Notes: generated from the sequence alone by a model not told the origin. DNA of 12,667 bases from an uncultured beta proteobacterium (GCA_903944555.1 CAJASG010000267.1:1-12667), one strand, 5' to 3'; shown: positions 1-7,409, counted from the first letter of the stretch. Numbers and translations: made by a program.

Positions 1-1
1 A

Positions 2-436
2 GTACAGCAACTGAACAAGGCCTGGCACCGATTGAACCCGTGGCCTGATACGGTGCAAGGGTTGACCCGCTTGAAATCCAAATTCATGATCTGCAGCCTG
101 TCCAACGGCAACCTCGGGCTGCTGGCCAACATGGCAAAGCACGCACAACTGCCGTGGGATTGCATCTTGTCGGCAGAAGTCTTTCATAAATACAAACCCG
201 ACCCTGACACCTACCTGGGCGTGGCTCGGGTGTTTGACGTGGCACCCGAGTCGGTGATGCTGGTCGCGGCGCACCAAGATGATTTGGCAGCGGCCCGCGC
301 ATGTGGACTGCAAACCGCCTTCATTGAACGCCCATTGGAGTACGGAAAGAACCGTTTCAACGATGTATCCGACAACGGACTCAACACCTTGCACGCCACC
401 AGCCTGCTGGATTTGGCGGATATGCTGGGGGTTTGA
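2..436 (+). CDS. HAD-superfamily hydrolase, haloacid dehalogenase type II-like (5' end outside window)
   Basis: The open frame runs into the left edge without a start; 144 codons are visible, ending in TGA. The peptide carries HAD landmarks: motif II as LSNGN (Ser codon at 101), motif III as the Lys of YKPDPDTYLG (Lys codon at 194), and a motif IV region AAHQDDLAAARACGL with two acidic residues (codons 278-283). The core-fold tail AFIERPLEYG follows. This pattern is typical of proteins annotated as haloacid dehalogenase type II, cytoplasmic enzymes that hydrolyse C-halogen or phosphate bonds through an Asp nucleophile. The nucleophile (motif I) and the cap domain would lie upstream of the window, so substrate cannot be judged. 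A TTG at 32 is in frame but sits inside conserved sequence (HRLNPWPD) and is not the start. An ABM-like gene follows 28 bases later and is probably cotranscribed. Confidence 0.85.
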   Translation, partial: VQQLNKAWHRLNPWPDTVQGLTRLKSKFMICSLSNGNLGLLANMAKHAQLPWDCILSAEVFHKYKPDPDTYLGVARVFDVAPESVMLVAAHQDDLAAARACGLQTAFIERPLEYGKNRFNDVSDNGLNTLHATSLLDLADMLGV

Positions 437-464
437 ACCACAACGCGCAGACAGGATATTTTGG

Positions 465-785
465 ATGATCATCGTATTGGGACAGGTCACGACACGCGCG
501 GACGACTTTGCGCAAGCGCTGGCACTAAGCCAGGACCATGTAGCACGCTCCCGCGCTGAGCCGGGTTGCATTGCGCACGCAGTGCACCAAGATACCGAAA
601 ATCCGTTGTGCCTGGTGTTTGTGGAGCAATGGGCCAGCCAAGAGGCTCTGTTTACACATTTCAAAGTCCCGGCATCCAAAGCGTTTGCAAAGGCGCTGGC
701 GAGCTTGGCGACAGAACCGCCGCACATGGAAATGTTTGAAGCGGAAGCATTTGGATTGCCTCCACGCGCAACGAGCGTAGGTTAG
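465..785 (+). CDS. ABM-domain (antibiotic biosynthesis monooxygenase-like) protein, YgiN type
   Basis: This encodes 106 residues. The start is the ATG at 465, preceded by an AGGA element at 452-455; a longer frame exists upstream but overlaps the dehalogenase gene. The chain begins with the beta strand MIIVLGQVTTRA, then a helix, then EPGCIAHAVHQDTENPLCLVFVEQW and ASQEALFTHFKVPASKAF. This is the usual order of the dimeric alpha/beta ABM fold: a Glu-Pro-Gly-Cys turn, the E-W strand end, and a His in the following helix. Family members include YgiN-type quinol monooxygenases and cofactor-free oxygenases, but many are unassigned, so activity here is only inferred. It is cytoplasmic with no signal peptide. 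It sits 28 bases after the dehalogenase-like gene, suggesting a shared transcript and perhaps a shared role in handling reactive or halogenated compounds (speculative). Confidence 0.85.
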   Translation: MIIVLGQVTTRADDFAQALALSQDHVARSRAEPGCIAHAVHQDTENPLCLVFVEQWASQEALFTHFKVPASKAFAKALASLATEPPHMEMFEAEAFGLPPRATSVG

Positions 786-796
786 GCATAACCTAC
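777..796. terminator. Perfect 8-bp hairpin between convergent genes
   Basis: The arms GTAGGTTA (777-784) and TAACCTAC (789-796) are perfectly complementary around a 4-base loop GGCA. The hairpin contains the TAG stop of the ABM gene and lies just beyond the stop of the convergent tautomerase gene (818-816). Position and symmetry suit a bidirectional transcription stop or a 3'-end protecting stem, but neither strand shows a clear T run after it, so intrinsic termination is uncertain. Confidence 0.5.
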
Positions 797-815
797 AGAC
801 ATGTAACCGCACTGT

Positions 816-1265
816 CTACCTTGCTCCCACAGGTCCGGGCAGACACTCTGCGCGCCGTGCATCTGCCACCGCGATCTGCTGCACCCGCCGCTGTGCCTGC
901 GTCACTCCGCCATAACCCCAATCGCTGGCGGGCACCTCACGCACGATTACGTAGCTGGCGAACGCCAACGACCTACCGTCTCCCAACTGGCGCTCCAGTT
1001 CTTCAAACGCGGCGGCAATGAAGGCTGCCTTTTCAAGGGCCGTGTTGGTGCCCTGGGTGATGCTGATCTCCAGGCAAGCGGTAGGGGCACACACATCGCG
1101 GCCCCCAATGTGCCAGCGCGCAGCGGGCACGTCGTCAATCATCACCGCCGTCACTTCTTTGCGTTTGCCCAGGTGCAGGGCCGTCAACTCGGTCAGCGCG
1201 CTGGCCAGGGTGTGGTAGCGGGACGGGTTCTGCAAAGGCGAAATTTTCAGTTGCAGGGTGGGCAT
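816..1265 (-). CDS. Fused (two-domain) 4-oxalocrotonate tautomerase-like protein
   Basis: This encodes 149 residues. The start is the ATG at 1265, chosen because AAGGAG lies at 1277-1272 and because it yields Met-Pro-Thr. After Met removal this gives the N-terminal Pro that is the catalytic base of the tautomerase superfamily. The first half has a beta strand (PTLQLKISP), a helix and VTAVMIDDVPAARWHIGG (38-55). The second half repeats the layout with PTACLEISIT (61-70), a helix and SYVIVREVPASDWGYGG (104-120). It is thus about twice a 62-residue 4-OT subunit, like fused superfamily members. The start lies one base after the stop of a small upstream gene, indicating translational coupling. A divergent LysR regulator probably controls both. 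The natural substrate is unknown; keto-enol isomerisation of an aromatic breakdown product or a promiscuous role is possible. Confidence 0.85.
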   Translation of the reverse strand: MPTLQLKISPLQNPSRYHTLASALTELTALHLGKRKEVTAVMIDDVPAARWHIGGRDVCAPTACLEISITQGTNTALEKAAFIAAAFEELERQLGDGRSLAFASYVIVREVPASDWGYGGVTQAQRRVQQIAVADARRAECLPGPVGAR

Positions 1266-1266
1266 A

Positions 1267-1461
1267 TCAAACTCCTTGCGGGCAACGTGATGCACTGGCA
1301 GCGCGGGGCCTGCGTGCCAGCAGGCTGGACACGCGGGCGAAGACTGCGACCCAGAATTGGCGCACCGCCGCACTGCGCAAGCGCAGCGCTTGCTGTTTGG
1401 CGAGATCGTGAATCAGGGCAGTCTGCTCAAACGAGGTGGAGGAATGGTTGCTGGTGAACAT
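1267..1461 (-). CDS. Small basic protein of unknown function, coupled to the tautomerase gene
   Basis: This encodes 64 residues that I do not recognise as a named family. The N-terminal part is Ser/Thr-rich. A long predicted helix follows (EQTALIHDLAKQQALRLRSAAVRQFWVAVFARVSSLLARR), with Arg and Lys spaced among Ala, Leu, Val and two aromatic residues. It reads as an amphipathic, positively charged helix, with no clear signal peptide. The case for a real gene is contextual: it is first in the unit read away from the LysR gene, it fills the space to the tautomerase, its TGA is separated from the tautomerase ATG by one base, and the tautomerase ribosome site lies inside its last codons. Its own ribosome site is weak (a CGGAAA stretch upstream). 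The alternative is untranslated leader. Confidence 0.55.
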   Translation of the reverse strand: MFTSNHSSTSFEQTALIHDLAKQQALRLRSAAVRQFWVAVFARVSSLLARRPRAASASRCPQGV

Positions 1462-1542
1462 GGTGTATTTCCGGTTGGGTTGCGATGGAATGAACTTTAT
1501 TGAAATAAGCAGCCGCGCGAAACAGCAGAAAAGCCATATTGG

Positions 1543-1561
1543 TTTTGCAGTATTTGCAAAA
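1543..1561. promoter_or_regulatory. LysR-type operator (T-N11-A palindrome)
   Basis: A perfect inverted repeat, TTTTGCA (1543-1549) and TGCAAAA (1555-1561), surrounds GTATT. It contains the classical LysR-box geometry T-N11-A (T1546 to A1558). It lies in the divergent space between the tautomerase unit (start 1461, minus strand) and the LysR gene (start 1590). This is where a LysR protein usually binds to activate the divergent target and repress itself. Assignment to this regulator is inference from position. Confidence 0.65.
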
Positions 1562-1589
1562 CAATCCCAACAAACGGCACAATGCAGGC

Positions 1590-2480
1590 ATGCAGCTTCA
1601 ACTCGATGACGTCGCCCTGTTTGCCCGCATTGCGGAGCTGGGCACCCTGTCGGCCGCCGCCCGCGAGCGCGATGTGCCGGTGAGCCAGGTCACCCGTTCA
1701 CTGGCGCGACTGGAGGCGGCCAGCGGGGTGCGGCTCTTGCACCGAACCACCCACGGCCTGAGCCTGACCGACGAGGGTGACACGTTTTTGGCCTATGGTC
1801 GGCGCCTGCTGGACACCACCGCCGAGCTCGACAGCGAACTCAGCGGCAAGATCAGCGGCCCCAGCGGCTGGGTGCGTATCAGCGTGAGCCCGCTGCTGGC
1901 GGAGTGTGTGGTGGCGCCCAGCCTGTGCGGCCTGTACCAGCGCCACCCCAAGCTGCAACTCGATATCAGCGCCGATGACCGCATGGCCGACATGGCCCGT
2001 GAAGGCATTGACATTGCCATTCGCAGCGGCACACCCAACAGTGACACCGTGGTGGCGCGCCAGATTGGCGAGCACGGGCGCACCCTGTACGCGGCGCCTG
2101 CTTACCTGGCGGCCTTTGGCACGCCCAACCACCCCGACGATTTGAAGCGCCACCGCCTGATTGCCAGCAGCGCCAGCCCGACGCTGAACCGCTGGACCCT
2201 GGCCGACAAATCTGGCCCGCCCGAGCTGCAGGTCAGCGGCCACACCCGCACCGACAACACCGCGCTCTTGCTGGCTTTGGTGCTGCAGGGCGTCGGCATT
2301 GCGCGCATCAACGACATGTATGGCGTGCCGCTGGTGCGCGAGGGGCGCTTGGTGCCAGTGCTGCAAGACCATTTTTCAAGCCCCTCCATCCCCATCTATG
2401 CGGTGATGCTGCAAGAGCGCCACCGCCTGCCCAAGATACGGGCCTGCATTGACTACTGGGAGCAGTGGATGGCGAGATGA
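1590..2480 (+). CDS. LysR-type transcriptional regulator
   Basis: This encodes 296 residues, normal for the family. The ATG at 1590 was preferred over an in-frame TTG at 1539 because the protein then begins directly with the winged helix-turn-helix (LDDVALFARIAELGTLSAAARERDVPVSQVTRSLARLEAASGVRLLHRTTHGLSLT, residues 5-60). The TTG would also place the coding sequence over the operator palindrome. Ribosome-site complementarity is poor. The C-terminal two-thirds is a periplasmic-binding-protein-like effector domain (WVRISVSPLL..., GIDIAIRSG, LYAAPAYLA, QGVGIARI), closest in style to the CrgA/DmlR-like subgroup. It is divergent from the small-protein/tautomerase unit, its likely target. The inducer is not predictable from sequence. 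pgpA starts only 10 bases after its stop, so readthrough into pgpA is likely. Confidence 0.93.
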   Translation: MQLQLDDVALFARIAELGTLSAAARERDVPVSQVTRSLARLEAASGVRLLHRTTHGLSLTDEGDTFLAYGRRLLDTTAELDSELSGKISGPSGWVRISVSPLLAECVVAPSLCGLYQRHPKLQLDISADDRMADMAREGIDIAIRSGTPNSDTVVARQIGEHGRTLYAAPAYLAAFGTPNHPDDLKRHRLIASSASPTLNRWTLADKSGPPELQVSGHTRTDNTALLLALVLQGVGIARINDMYGVPLVREGRLVPVLQDHFSSPSIPIYAVMLQERHRLPKIRACIDYWEQWMAR

Positions 2481-2490
2481 TAATTAGCCC

Positions 2491-3060
2491 ATGAACGACC
2501 CCGTCACCGTTTTCCCTTCCGACCCCGGTCTGCCCCCCCCCGTTTCCCGGCCCAGCGTGCGCTTCATGCTGTCGCACCCCGCCCACATGATTGCGCTGGG
2601 TTTTGGCTCGGGCCTGTCCCGCATTGCGCCCGGCACTGCCGGCACGCTGTGGGCATGGCTTGCCTTCATCGCCTTGTCGCCCTACATGAACGATGCCCGT
2701 TGGATGGTGCTGATCGGGCTGTCGCTACCCATCGGCTGGTGGGCCAGTACCGTCACCGCCCGCAACATGGGTGTGCTGGACCCTGGCAGCATCGTTTGGG
2801 ACGAGGTGGCCGCATTTTGGTTGGTGCTGTGGTTGGTAATGCCCACCGGGCTGGTCGGGCAGGTGCTGGCGTTCGGTTTGTTCCGGTTTTTTGACGCCGT
2901 CAAGCCTGGGCCTGTGGGTTGGGCCGATGCCTTGTTTCACCAGGTCGACCCCAACTCCGACCCCTCGGCTTGGCGCAAGGCCGGTTTTGGCATCATGCTG
3001 GACGACCTGGTCGCTGCGGGCTGCACCGTGCTGGTGGTGGCACTTTGGAGATTCCTCTAA
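2491..3060 (+). CDS. pgpA: Phosphatidylglycerophosphatase A
   Basis: This 189-residue inner-membrane enzyme removes phosphate from phosphatidylglycerol-phosphate to form phosphatidylglycerol, the last step of that phospholipid branch. PgpA signatures are present in order: GFGSGLSRIAPGTAGTL (37-53), IVWDEVAAFW (101-110), FRFFDAVKPGPVGWAD (131-146) and GFGIMLDDLVAAG (165-177), with hydrophobic segments between. The acidic residues Asp104/Glu105, Asp135 and Asp171/Asp172 are in the expected places. The ATG at 2491 gives a slightly long N-terminus that includes a Pro run encoded by nine C residues; a later in-frame ATG at 2566 would still include the first motif. In many proteobacteria pgpA follows thiL; here a LysR gene precedes it. 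Its TAA overlaps the ATG of pncC, so the two are coupled. Confidence 0.93.
   Translation: MNDPVTVFPSDPGLPPPVSRPSVRFMLSHPAHMIALGFGSGLSRIAPGTAGTLWAWLAFIALSPYMNDARWMVLIGLSLPIGWWASTVTARNMGVLDPGSIVWDEVAAFWLVLWLVMPTGLVGQVLAFGLFRFFDAVKPGPVGWADALFHQVDPNSDPSAWRKAGFGIMLDDLVAAGCTVLVVALWRFL
2533..2541. repeat. Homopolymeric C9 tract in the 5' part of pgpA
   Basis: Nine consecutive C residues encode Pro-Pro-Pro at residues 15-17 of PgpA, ahead of the conserved core. A one-base slip would put the main start out of frame, while an in-frame ATG at 2566 lies downstream of the tract. It may simply be neutral; length polymorphism would need population or read data. Confidence 0.6.
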
Positions 3061-3566
3061 TGCTATCAAATCAGGAGCTGCTTGCGCATGACCCATGGGC
3101 CTTGGTGGCAGATTTGATGCTTAAAAACCAATGGAAACTCGCCACAGCAGAGAGCTGCACCGGCGGTCTGATTGCCGCGGCCTGCACCGATCTGGCGGGC
3201 TCCAGCGCCTGGTTTGAGCGCGGTTTTGTCACCTACTCCAATGAAGCCAAAACCGAGATGTTGGGCGTGGATGCGGCGCTGATTGCGCAGCACGGCGCGG
3301 TCAGTGAAAAGGTTGTGCGCGCCATGGTGCTAGGGGCCTTGGCCCATTCTCGTGCGCAGGTGGCGCTGGCCGTCACCGGTGTGGCGGGCCCAACCGGGGG
3401 CAGCGCAGATAAACCCGTAGGCACGGTGTGGCTGGGGTGGGCCACACCCGCTGGCGTCACCACGGAAAAATGCCATTTTGTAGGCGATCGCGCCGCCGTG
3501 CGCAGGGAAACCGTGCACCGCGCTGTCAGGAAATTGCTAGGTCTGTTGAACCAAAATGGGGCATGA
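3060..3566 (+). CDS. pncC: Nicotinamide-nucleotide amidase (CinA C-terminal domain protein)
   Basis: This 168-residue cytoplasmic enzyme deamidates NMN to nicotinate mononucleotide for pyridine nucleotide recycling. It has only the CinA C-terminal domain, without the competence-type N-terminal half. Motifs: [14 protein letters not shown] (28-40), with the catalytic Ser in [22 protein letters not shown] (56-70); [14 protein letters not shown] (102-115); [10 protein letters not shown] (118-127). The ATG at 3060 overlaps the TAA of pgpA (TAATG), supporting translational coupling and this start; the next in-frame ATG is at 3117. The first ten codons coincide with a copy of a dispersed family-specific repeat, so the N-terminal extension is probably not ancestral. 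The gene ends in ATGA shared with the kinase gene. Confidence 0.92.
   Translation: MLSNQELLAHDPWALVADLMLKNQWKLATAESCTGGLIAAACTDLAGSSAWFERGFVTYSNEAKTEMLGVDAALIAQHGAVSEKVVRAMVLGALAHSRAQVALAVTGVAGPTGGSADKPVGTVWLGWATPAGVTTEKCHFVGDRAAVRRETVHRAVRKLLGLLNQNGA
3061..3088 (+). repeat. Dispersed Comamonadaceae-type repeat, copy 1 (left half)
   Basis: TGCTATC, then 8 variable bases, then AGCTG and CTTGCGCA aligns without gaps to 12475-12502 with 21 of 28 identities, the outer blocks being most alike. I recall this motif as a frequent intergenic repeat in Comamonadaceae genomes. Here it overlaps the start of pncC and encodes roughly [10 protein letters not shown]. The right half (GGGCTAGA-like) is only faintly recognisable after it. 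Confidence 0.6.
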
Positions 3567-5542
3567 GCTCCGACCTTGGCCCTAACGCACTACCACTTCA
3601 GCAGCGCACCTTGGACGCAAGGGGGGACCGGCGGGTGGACAACGCTCGCACATTGCTTGAGTACCAGGCACTCATGGCAAACGCGCCGGTGGCGATTGGT
3701 TTTTCACAAAATCGGCAGATCAGCCGCTACAACCCCAAATTTGCCGAAATCTTTGGTTTCCAGGGTGACGCGGGCATTGGACAACCCACACTGACGCTTT
3801 ATCCATCGCAAGAGGCCCTGGATGAGGTGAGCCAAAAGGCCTTTCCATTGCTTTCAGCGGGGCACCCTTACACGGCTGAAATGCGCTTTCGGCGCCAAGA
3901 CAATACCCAGTTCTGGGGCGATGCCGTGGCGTATTTGGTCGACGCCAAAAACCCATCCGAGGGCACCATCTGGATCATTAGCGACATCAGCGCCCGGAAG
4001 GCGGCCGAAGAAGCGCGCCGCCAGACATTGCTTGAGCTGGAAGCCATCTTTGCCAACGCCGCTGTGGGCATCATTTACACGAGCGAACGCGTACTCCAAC
4101 GGTGCAACGCCCGTTGCGCCGAGATTTTTGGCTATGAACCGCACGAGTTGATGGGCCAACCGGGCAGCACAATCTACGCCTCGCAGGCAGATTACGATGC
4201 ACTGGGAATGACAGCTGGCCCACTGCTCAGCAGTGGGCACGCCTTTGAAACGGAAGCCCGCTTCAAGCGCAAGGACGGGAGCCTGGTCTGGTGCCATATC
4301 TACGCCAAAGCGCTGGACCCGCAAGACAGCAACCGGGGCACCATCTGGATCGTGGTGGACATTGAAGAAAAGCGGCGCGCCAGCGAGCGCTTGGATGCAT
4401 CCTTGCACGAGCTGGAAGCCGTGATGGGCAACGCTTCGGTGGGTATTTTGTTTACCCGCGATCGAAAAATAACGCGCTACAACCCTCACTTTGGGCGAAT
4501 GTTTGGCTACACAGAACAAGACGCTATCGGCCAGCCGGCCCGTATTTTGTACCGCTCGCAGGAGGAATACGATGCACTCGGCCTACTGGCTTTCCCGGTG
4601 TTGTCAGCTGGACAACCGCTTCAAACCGAGATTTACATGCAGCGGCGAAGCGGTGAAAACCTCTGGATCAACCTGATCGGGTACGTGGCCAATCCGCAGC
4701 AGCCCAGCCAGGGGACGATCTGGATTATCGAAGACCGCACCGCCTACAAAGAATCAGAAGCCAGGTTGCGCGAAAGCGAAGTACATATCGAGAAGCTGGC
4801 TGCTTTGGGCGCATTGGTGGCGGGCGTTGCGCATGAGCTCAACACGCCAATTGGCAATGGCCTGACGGTGGCTAGTGCGTTGGAACACAAGACGCAGGAT
4901 TTCACCACCGCGTTGACAAGCGGGCTCAAACGCTCCACGCTGGACCAGTTTGTAGTCGATGTGCAATTGGCGTCCGAGATGCTGGTGCGCAGCCTCACCC
5001 GTGCCGGGACGCTGGTCACACGCTTCAAGCAATTGGCAGTAGACCCATCAAGCGCACAGCGCAAAAAATTTGAATTGCACAGCGTGATTGCCGACAACTT
5101 GCAATTGCTGGCCCCCATCGTTCGGGAGTCTGGCTGCAAGATCAACGTGCAAGTGCCTGCAGATGTGGTCCTGGACAGCTACCCGACGCCTTTGGGCCAA
5201 GTATTGGACAGCCTGATTCACAACACCTTGATTCACGGATTTGAAACGGGCCGGGCCGGCACGATCGAGATCTGCGCCAACGCCGTGGGCGATCAGGAAG
5301 TGGAGATCCGGGTCCGCGACAATGGGTGCGGTATTGACCCAACCCATTTAAAGCGGATTTTTGACCCCTTTTTCACCACCCGCCTGGGGCAAGGAGGCTC
5401 CGGACTGGGATTGCACATCGTGCACAACATCGTGACCGGCGTTTTAGGGGGTCGAATCGAGGTGCACAGCACCTTGGGCGACGGCGCTGAGTTTCTATTG
5501 ACTCTGCCCCTCAGCGCGCCCCAAGCAAGCCTGGTCGTTTAA
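3563..5542 (+). CDS. Soluble triple-PAS sensor histidine kinase
   Basis: This encodes 659 residues with no signal peptide or membrane span, so a cytoplasmic sensor is expected. Three PAS domains occupy about 33-145, 157-268 and 281-393. Matching landmarks (GTIWII.DI at 134, 259 and 384; the NA.VGI-like element near 40, 165 and 290) fall exactly 125 residues apart, so the array arose by duplication without indels. After a linker helix comes the H-box [20 protein letters not shown] with phospho-acceptor His424. The ATPase domain follows: N-box [13 protein letters not shown] (548-560), VRDNGCGID (584-592), FDPFFTTR (600-607) and [10 protein letters not shown] (611-620). No receiver domain and no neighbouring response regulator are visible, so its partner is elsewhere. 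The ATG at 3563 overlaps the pncC TGA (ATGA), indicating coupling. No PAS cofactor residues can be assigned with confidence; ligand or redox sensing is open. Confidence 0.92.
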   Translation: MSSDLGPNALPLQQRTLDARGDRRVDNARTLLEYQALMANAPVAIGFSQNRQISRYNPKFAEIFGFQGDAGIGQPTLTLYPSQEALDEVSQKAFPLLSAGHPYTAEMRFRRQDNTQFWGDAVAYLVDAKNPSEGTIWIISDISARKAAEEARRQTLLELEAIFANAAVGIIYTSERVLQRCNARCAEIFGYEPHELMGQPGSTIYASQADYDALGMTAGPLLSSGHAFETEARFKRKDGSLVWCHIYAKALDPQDSNRGTIWIVVDIEEKRRASERLDASLHELEAVMGNASVGILFTRDRKITRYNPHFGRMFGYTEQDAIGQPARILYRSQEEYDALGLLAFPVLSAGQPLQTEIYMQRRSGENLWINLIGYVANPQQPSQGTIWIIEDRTAYKESEARLRESEVHIEKLAALGALVAGVAHELNTPIGNGLTVASALEHKTQDFTTALTSGLKRSTLDQFVVDVQLASEMLVRSLTRAGTLVTRFKQLAVDPSSAQRKKFELHSVIADNLQLLAPIVRESGCKINVQVPADVVLDSYPTPLGQVLDSLIHNTLIHGFETGRAGTIEICANAVGDQEVEIRVRDNGCGIDPTHLKRIFDPFFTTRLGQGGSGLGLHIVHNIVTGVLGGRIEVHSTLGDGAEFLLTLPLSAPQASLVV

Positions 5543-7338
5543 AAGGTTTCCCAATCGTCATCACCACCCGCAGGGGTGGCCTTGGCGGCAACCTTGGGCG
5601 CAGGCTTGGCCAACTGGGCTGGGGCAGCAGGCCTTGGAACTGGCGGCTTGGCTTGTGCAGATGTTGGCGCTCTGGCCGCGGCACCTTTAGGAATACCGCT
5701 TTCTCGGCGCTCGGCTCCTTTGAATGGCGCACTTTTGGGAACGCTGGAGCGCACAGCCGTCCTGGACGCGGTCAAGGCCTGAAAGTCAGAACCCAAATTG
5801 AACACAGCCACGACCTGCACCAGTTCCTGGGCCTGGGCTTTGAGGCTGCTGGCCGCCGCAGCCATCTGCTCCACCAGCGCCGCATTTTGCTGCGTGGTCT
5901 GGTCCATCTGGCTCACCGCTTCACCCACTTGGGAGACACCCAGTGACTGCTCGTTGCTGGCCGCACTGATCTCGCCCATGATGTCGGTGACGCGCTTGAT
6001 GCTGCTCACCACCTCGGTCATGGTGACCCCGGCTTGGTCGACCAGACTGGTGCCGTGCTCCACGCGCTCTACGCTGGCGTTGATCAGGCTCTTGATTTCT
6101 TTGGCCGCATCCGCCGAGCGGCCTGCCAGGGAGCGCACTTCGCTTGCCACTACCGCAAAGCCCCGGCCCTGCTCTCCGGCGCGGGCCGCTTCGACTGCCG
6201 CATTGAGCGCCAGGATGTTGGTTTGAAACGCAATGCCGTCGATCACGCTGATGATGTCGCTGATCTTGCGTGAGGACTCATTGATGCCTTTCATGGTTTC
6301 CACCACTTGGCCCACGACTTCTCCACCACGGATGGCCACGGTGCTGGCGTTCATGGCCAGTTGGTTGGCTTGGCGGGCACTGTCGGCATTTTGTTTGACG
6401 GTGGAGCTGAGCTCTTCCATGGAGGCTGCGGTTTCTTCCAGGGCGCTGGCTTGTTGTTCGGTGCGGGCACTGAGGTCGTGGTTGCCTTGGGCAATTTCGG
6501 CGCTGGCGGTGGCCACGCCTTCGGAGCCTTGGCGGACACTGGCCACGACACCCGCCAAGCTGGTGCGCATGGTCTCCATGGCATGCAACAGTTGGGCGGG
6601 TTCATCCGTACCTTGGGCGTTCAAGGCCGTGGCCAAATCGCCCTGGGCAAACCCTTCGGCAGCTTTTACGGCAAATGCAATGGGTTTTGTAATTTGGCGG
6701 GTGATCCAAAAGCCCAAACCGGCCGCCAACGCCATTGACAACAGCACCATCATGACCACACCGGTGCGAGAAGCGCCGTAGGTGGATTGGGCGCCGCTGT
6801 ATGCCGCGTCCGCCCCTTTCATATTGAGCGCCATCAGGGCTTCCATCGCTTTGAACAGTGCTTTAAAGGATGCCTGGGATTCACCATTCAGGTACGCTGC
6901 GCTGGCCTCGGCTTCTGCAGGTCCAACATCGGACAACGCCAGCAGCTTGACGTCTGCTGCGTAATAGCGGGTCAAATTTTGGGAGTAGTCGTCCCACGCA
7001 CTTTTCTCTGCAGGATCAGACAACAGTAGCTCGAATTTTTTACCGACCTCGTCAAGTTTCTTTTTGCTGGCGTTGATGCGGTCCAGTTCAGGGCTTTTTT
7101 CCTCGGCCAGCACCGCCATGACATGTTGAAACTCCGCCCGACGCAGCGTATTGAGCTGCCCCTGTATCTCACCAATGTATTGAATGCTTGGCAACCAATT
7201 GGTCGCCATTTCTTCGGTGTTGGAGTTGATCTTGGACAACTGCAAAAGGGCAAATCCACCGGCTACCGCAGTCATCACAACCAGAATGGCAAAGATGATT
7301 CCCAGCTTGACACTGATCTTGAAATTGGAAAAATTCAT
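5539..7338 (-). CDS. Methyl-accepting chemotaxis protein (4HB sensor, HAMP, MCP signal, CheR-binding tail)
   Basis: This encodes 599 residues. Order: TM1 about 11-33, a periplasmic four-helix-bundle-like sensor 34-191, TM2 about 192-212, HAMP 213-265, and a long methylation/signalling coiled coil. The highly conserved hairpin tip is at 367-409 ([20 protein letters not shown]..., [19 protein letters not shown]). A Pro/Ala/Lys-rich flexible linker (about 525-592) ends in DDWETF. The last residues match the C-terminal tether that recruits CheR/CheB in Tsr/Tar-type receptors. The ATG at 7338 is preceded by AGGGGA at 7352-7347. The receptor would couple a periplasmic signal to CheA/CheW at the inner membrane; the ligand is unknown. 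Its stop overlaps the convergent kinase stop by 4 bases (TTAA). No che genes are nearby, so it is a dispersed receptor. Confidence 0.95.
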   Translation of the reverse strand: MNFSNFKISVKLGIIFAILVVMTAVAGGFALLQLSKINSNTEEMATNWLPSIQYIGEIQGQLNTLRRAEFQHVMAVLAEEKSPELDRINASKKKLDEVGKKFELLLSDPAEKSAWDDYSQNLTRYYAADVKLLALSDVGPAEAEASAAYLNGESQASFKALFKAMEALMALNMKGADAAYSGAQSTYGASRTGVVMMVLLSMALAAGLGFWITRQITKPIAFAVKAAEGFAQGDLATALNAQGTDEPAQLLHAMETMRTSLAGVVASVRQGSEGVATASAEIAQGNHDLSARTEQQASALEETAASMEELSSTVKQNADSARQANQLAMNASTVAIRGGEVVGQVVETMKGINESSRKISDIISVIDGIAFQTNILALNAAVEAARAGEQGRGFAVVASEVRSLAGRSADAAKEIKSLINASVERVEHGTSLVDQAGVTMTEVVSSIKRVTDIMGEISAASNEQSLGVSQVGEAVSQMDQTTQQNAALVEQMAAAASSLKAQAQELVQVVAVFNLGSDFQALTASRTAVRSSVPKSAPFKGAERRESGIPKGAAARAPTSAQAKPPVPRPAAPAQLAKPAPKVAAKATPAGGDDDWETF

Positions 7339-7353
7339 GCTTGATGTCCCCTG

Positions 7354-7375
7354 AACAGATGGATTCCACTCTGTT
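7354..7375 (-). promoter_or_regulatory. Inverted repeat in the MCP leader
   Basis: The arms AACAGA (7354-7359) and TCTGTT (7370-7375) are perfectly complementary around 10 bases that hold a smaller TGGA/TCCA symmetry. The element lies 16 bases before the MCP start codon, just upstream of its ribosome site. It could be an operator or an RNA stem affecting translation; function is unproven. Confidence 0.35.
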
Positions 7376-7409
7376 AGTTACTAATACGTCTCAAACCCTG
7401 ATCTGACGG

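Noticed and set aside
32..436. TTG at 32 as a true start of the dehalogenase-like gene
   Set aside because: Conserved family sequence continues upstream to the window edge, so the gene is truncated rather than starting here.
947..1138. Minus-strand frame inside the tautomerase gene, and a similar plus-strand frame at 1110-1457
   Set aside because: They lie within or antisense to well-supported genes and have low-complexity Arg/Ala/Pro composition typical of high-GC shadow frames.
1698..2372. Long antisense frame (224 codons) opposite the LysR gene
   Set aside because: The sense strand shows clear LysR domains, and the antisense product is rich in Gln, Ala, Gly and Val without motifs; it reflects codon bias.
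3854..4519. Antisense frame (221 codons) over the PAS region
   Set aside because: It mirrors the tandem PAS coding sequence, and no independent evidence of translation was seen.
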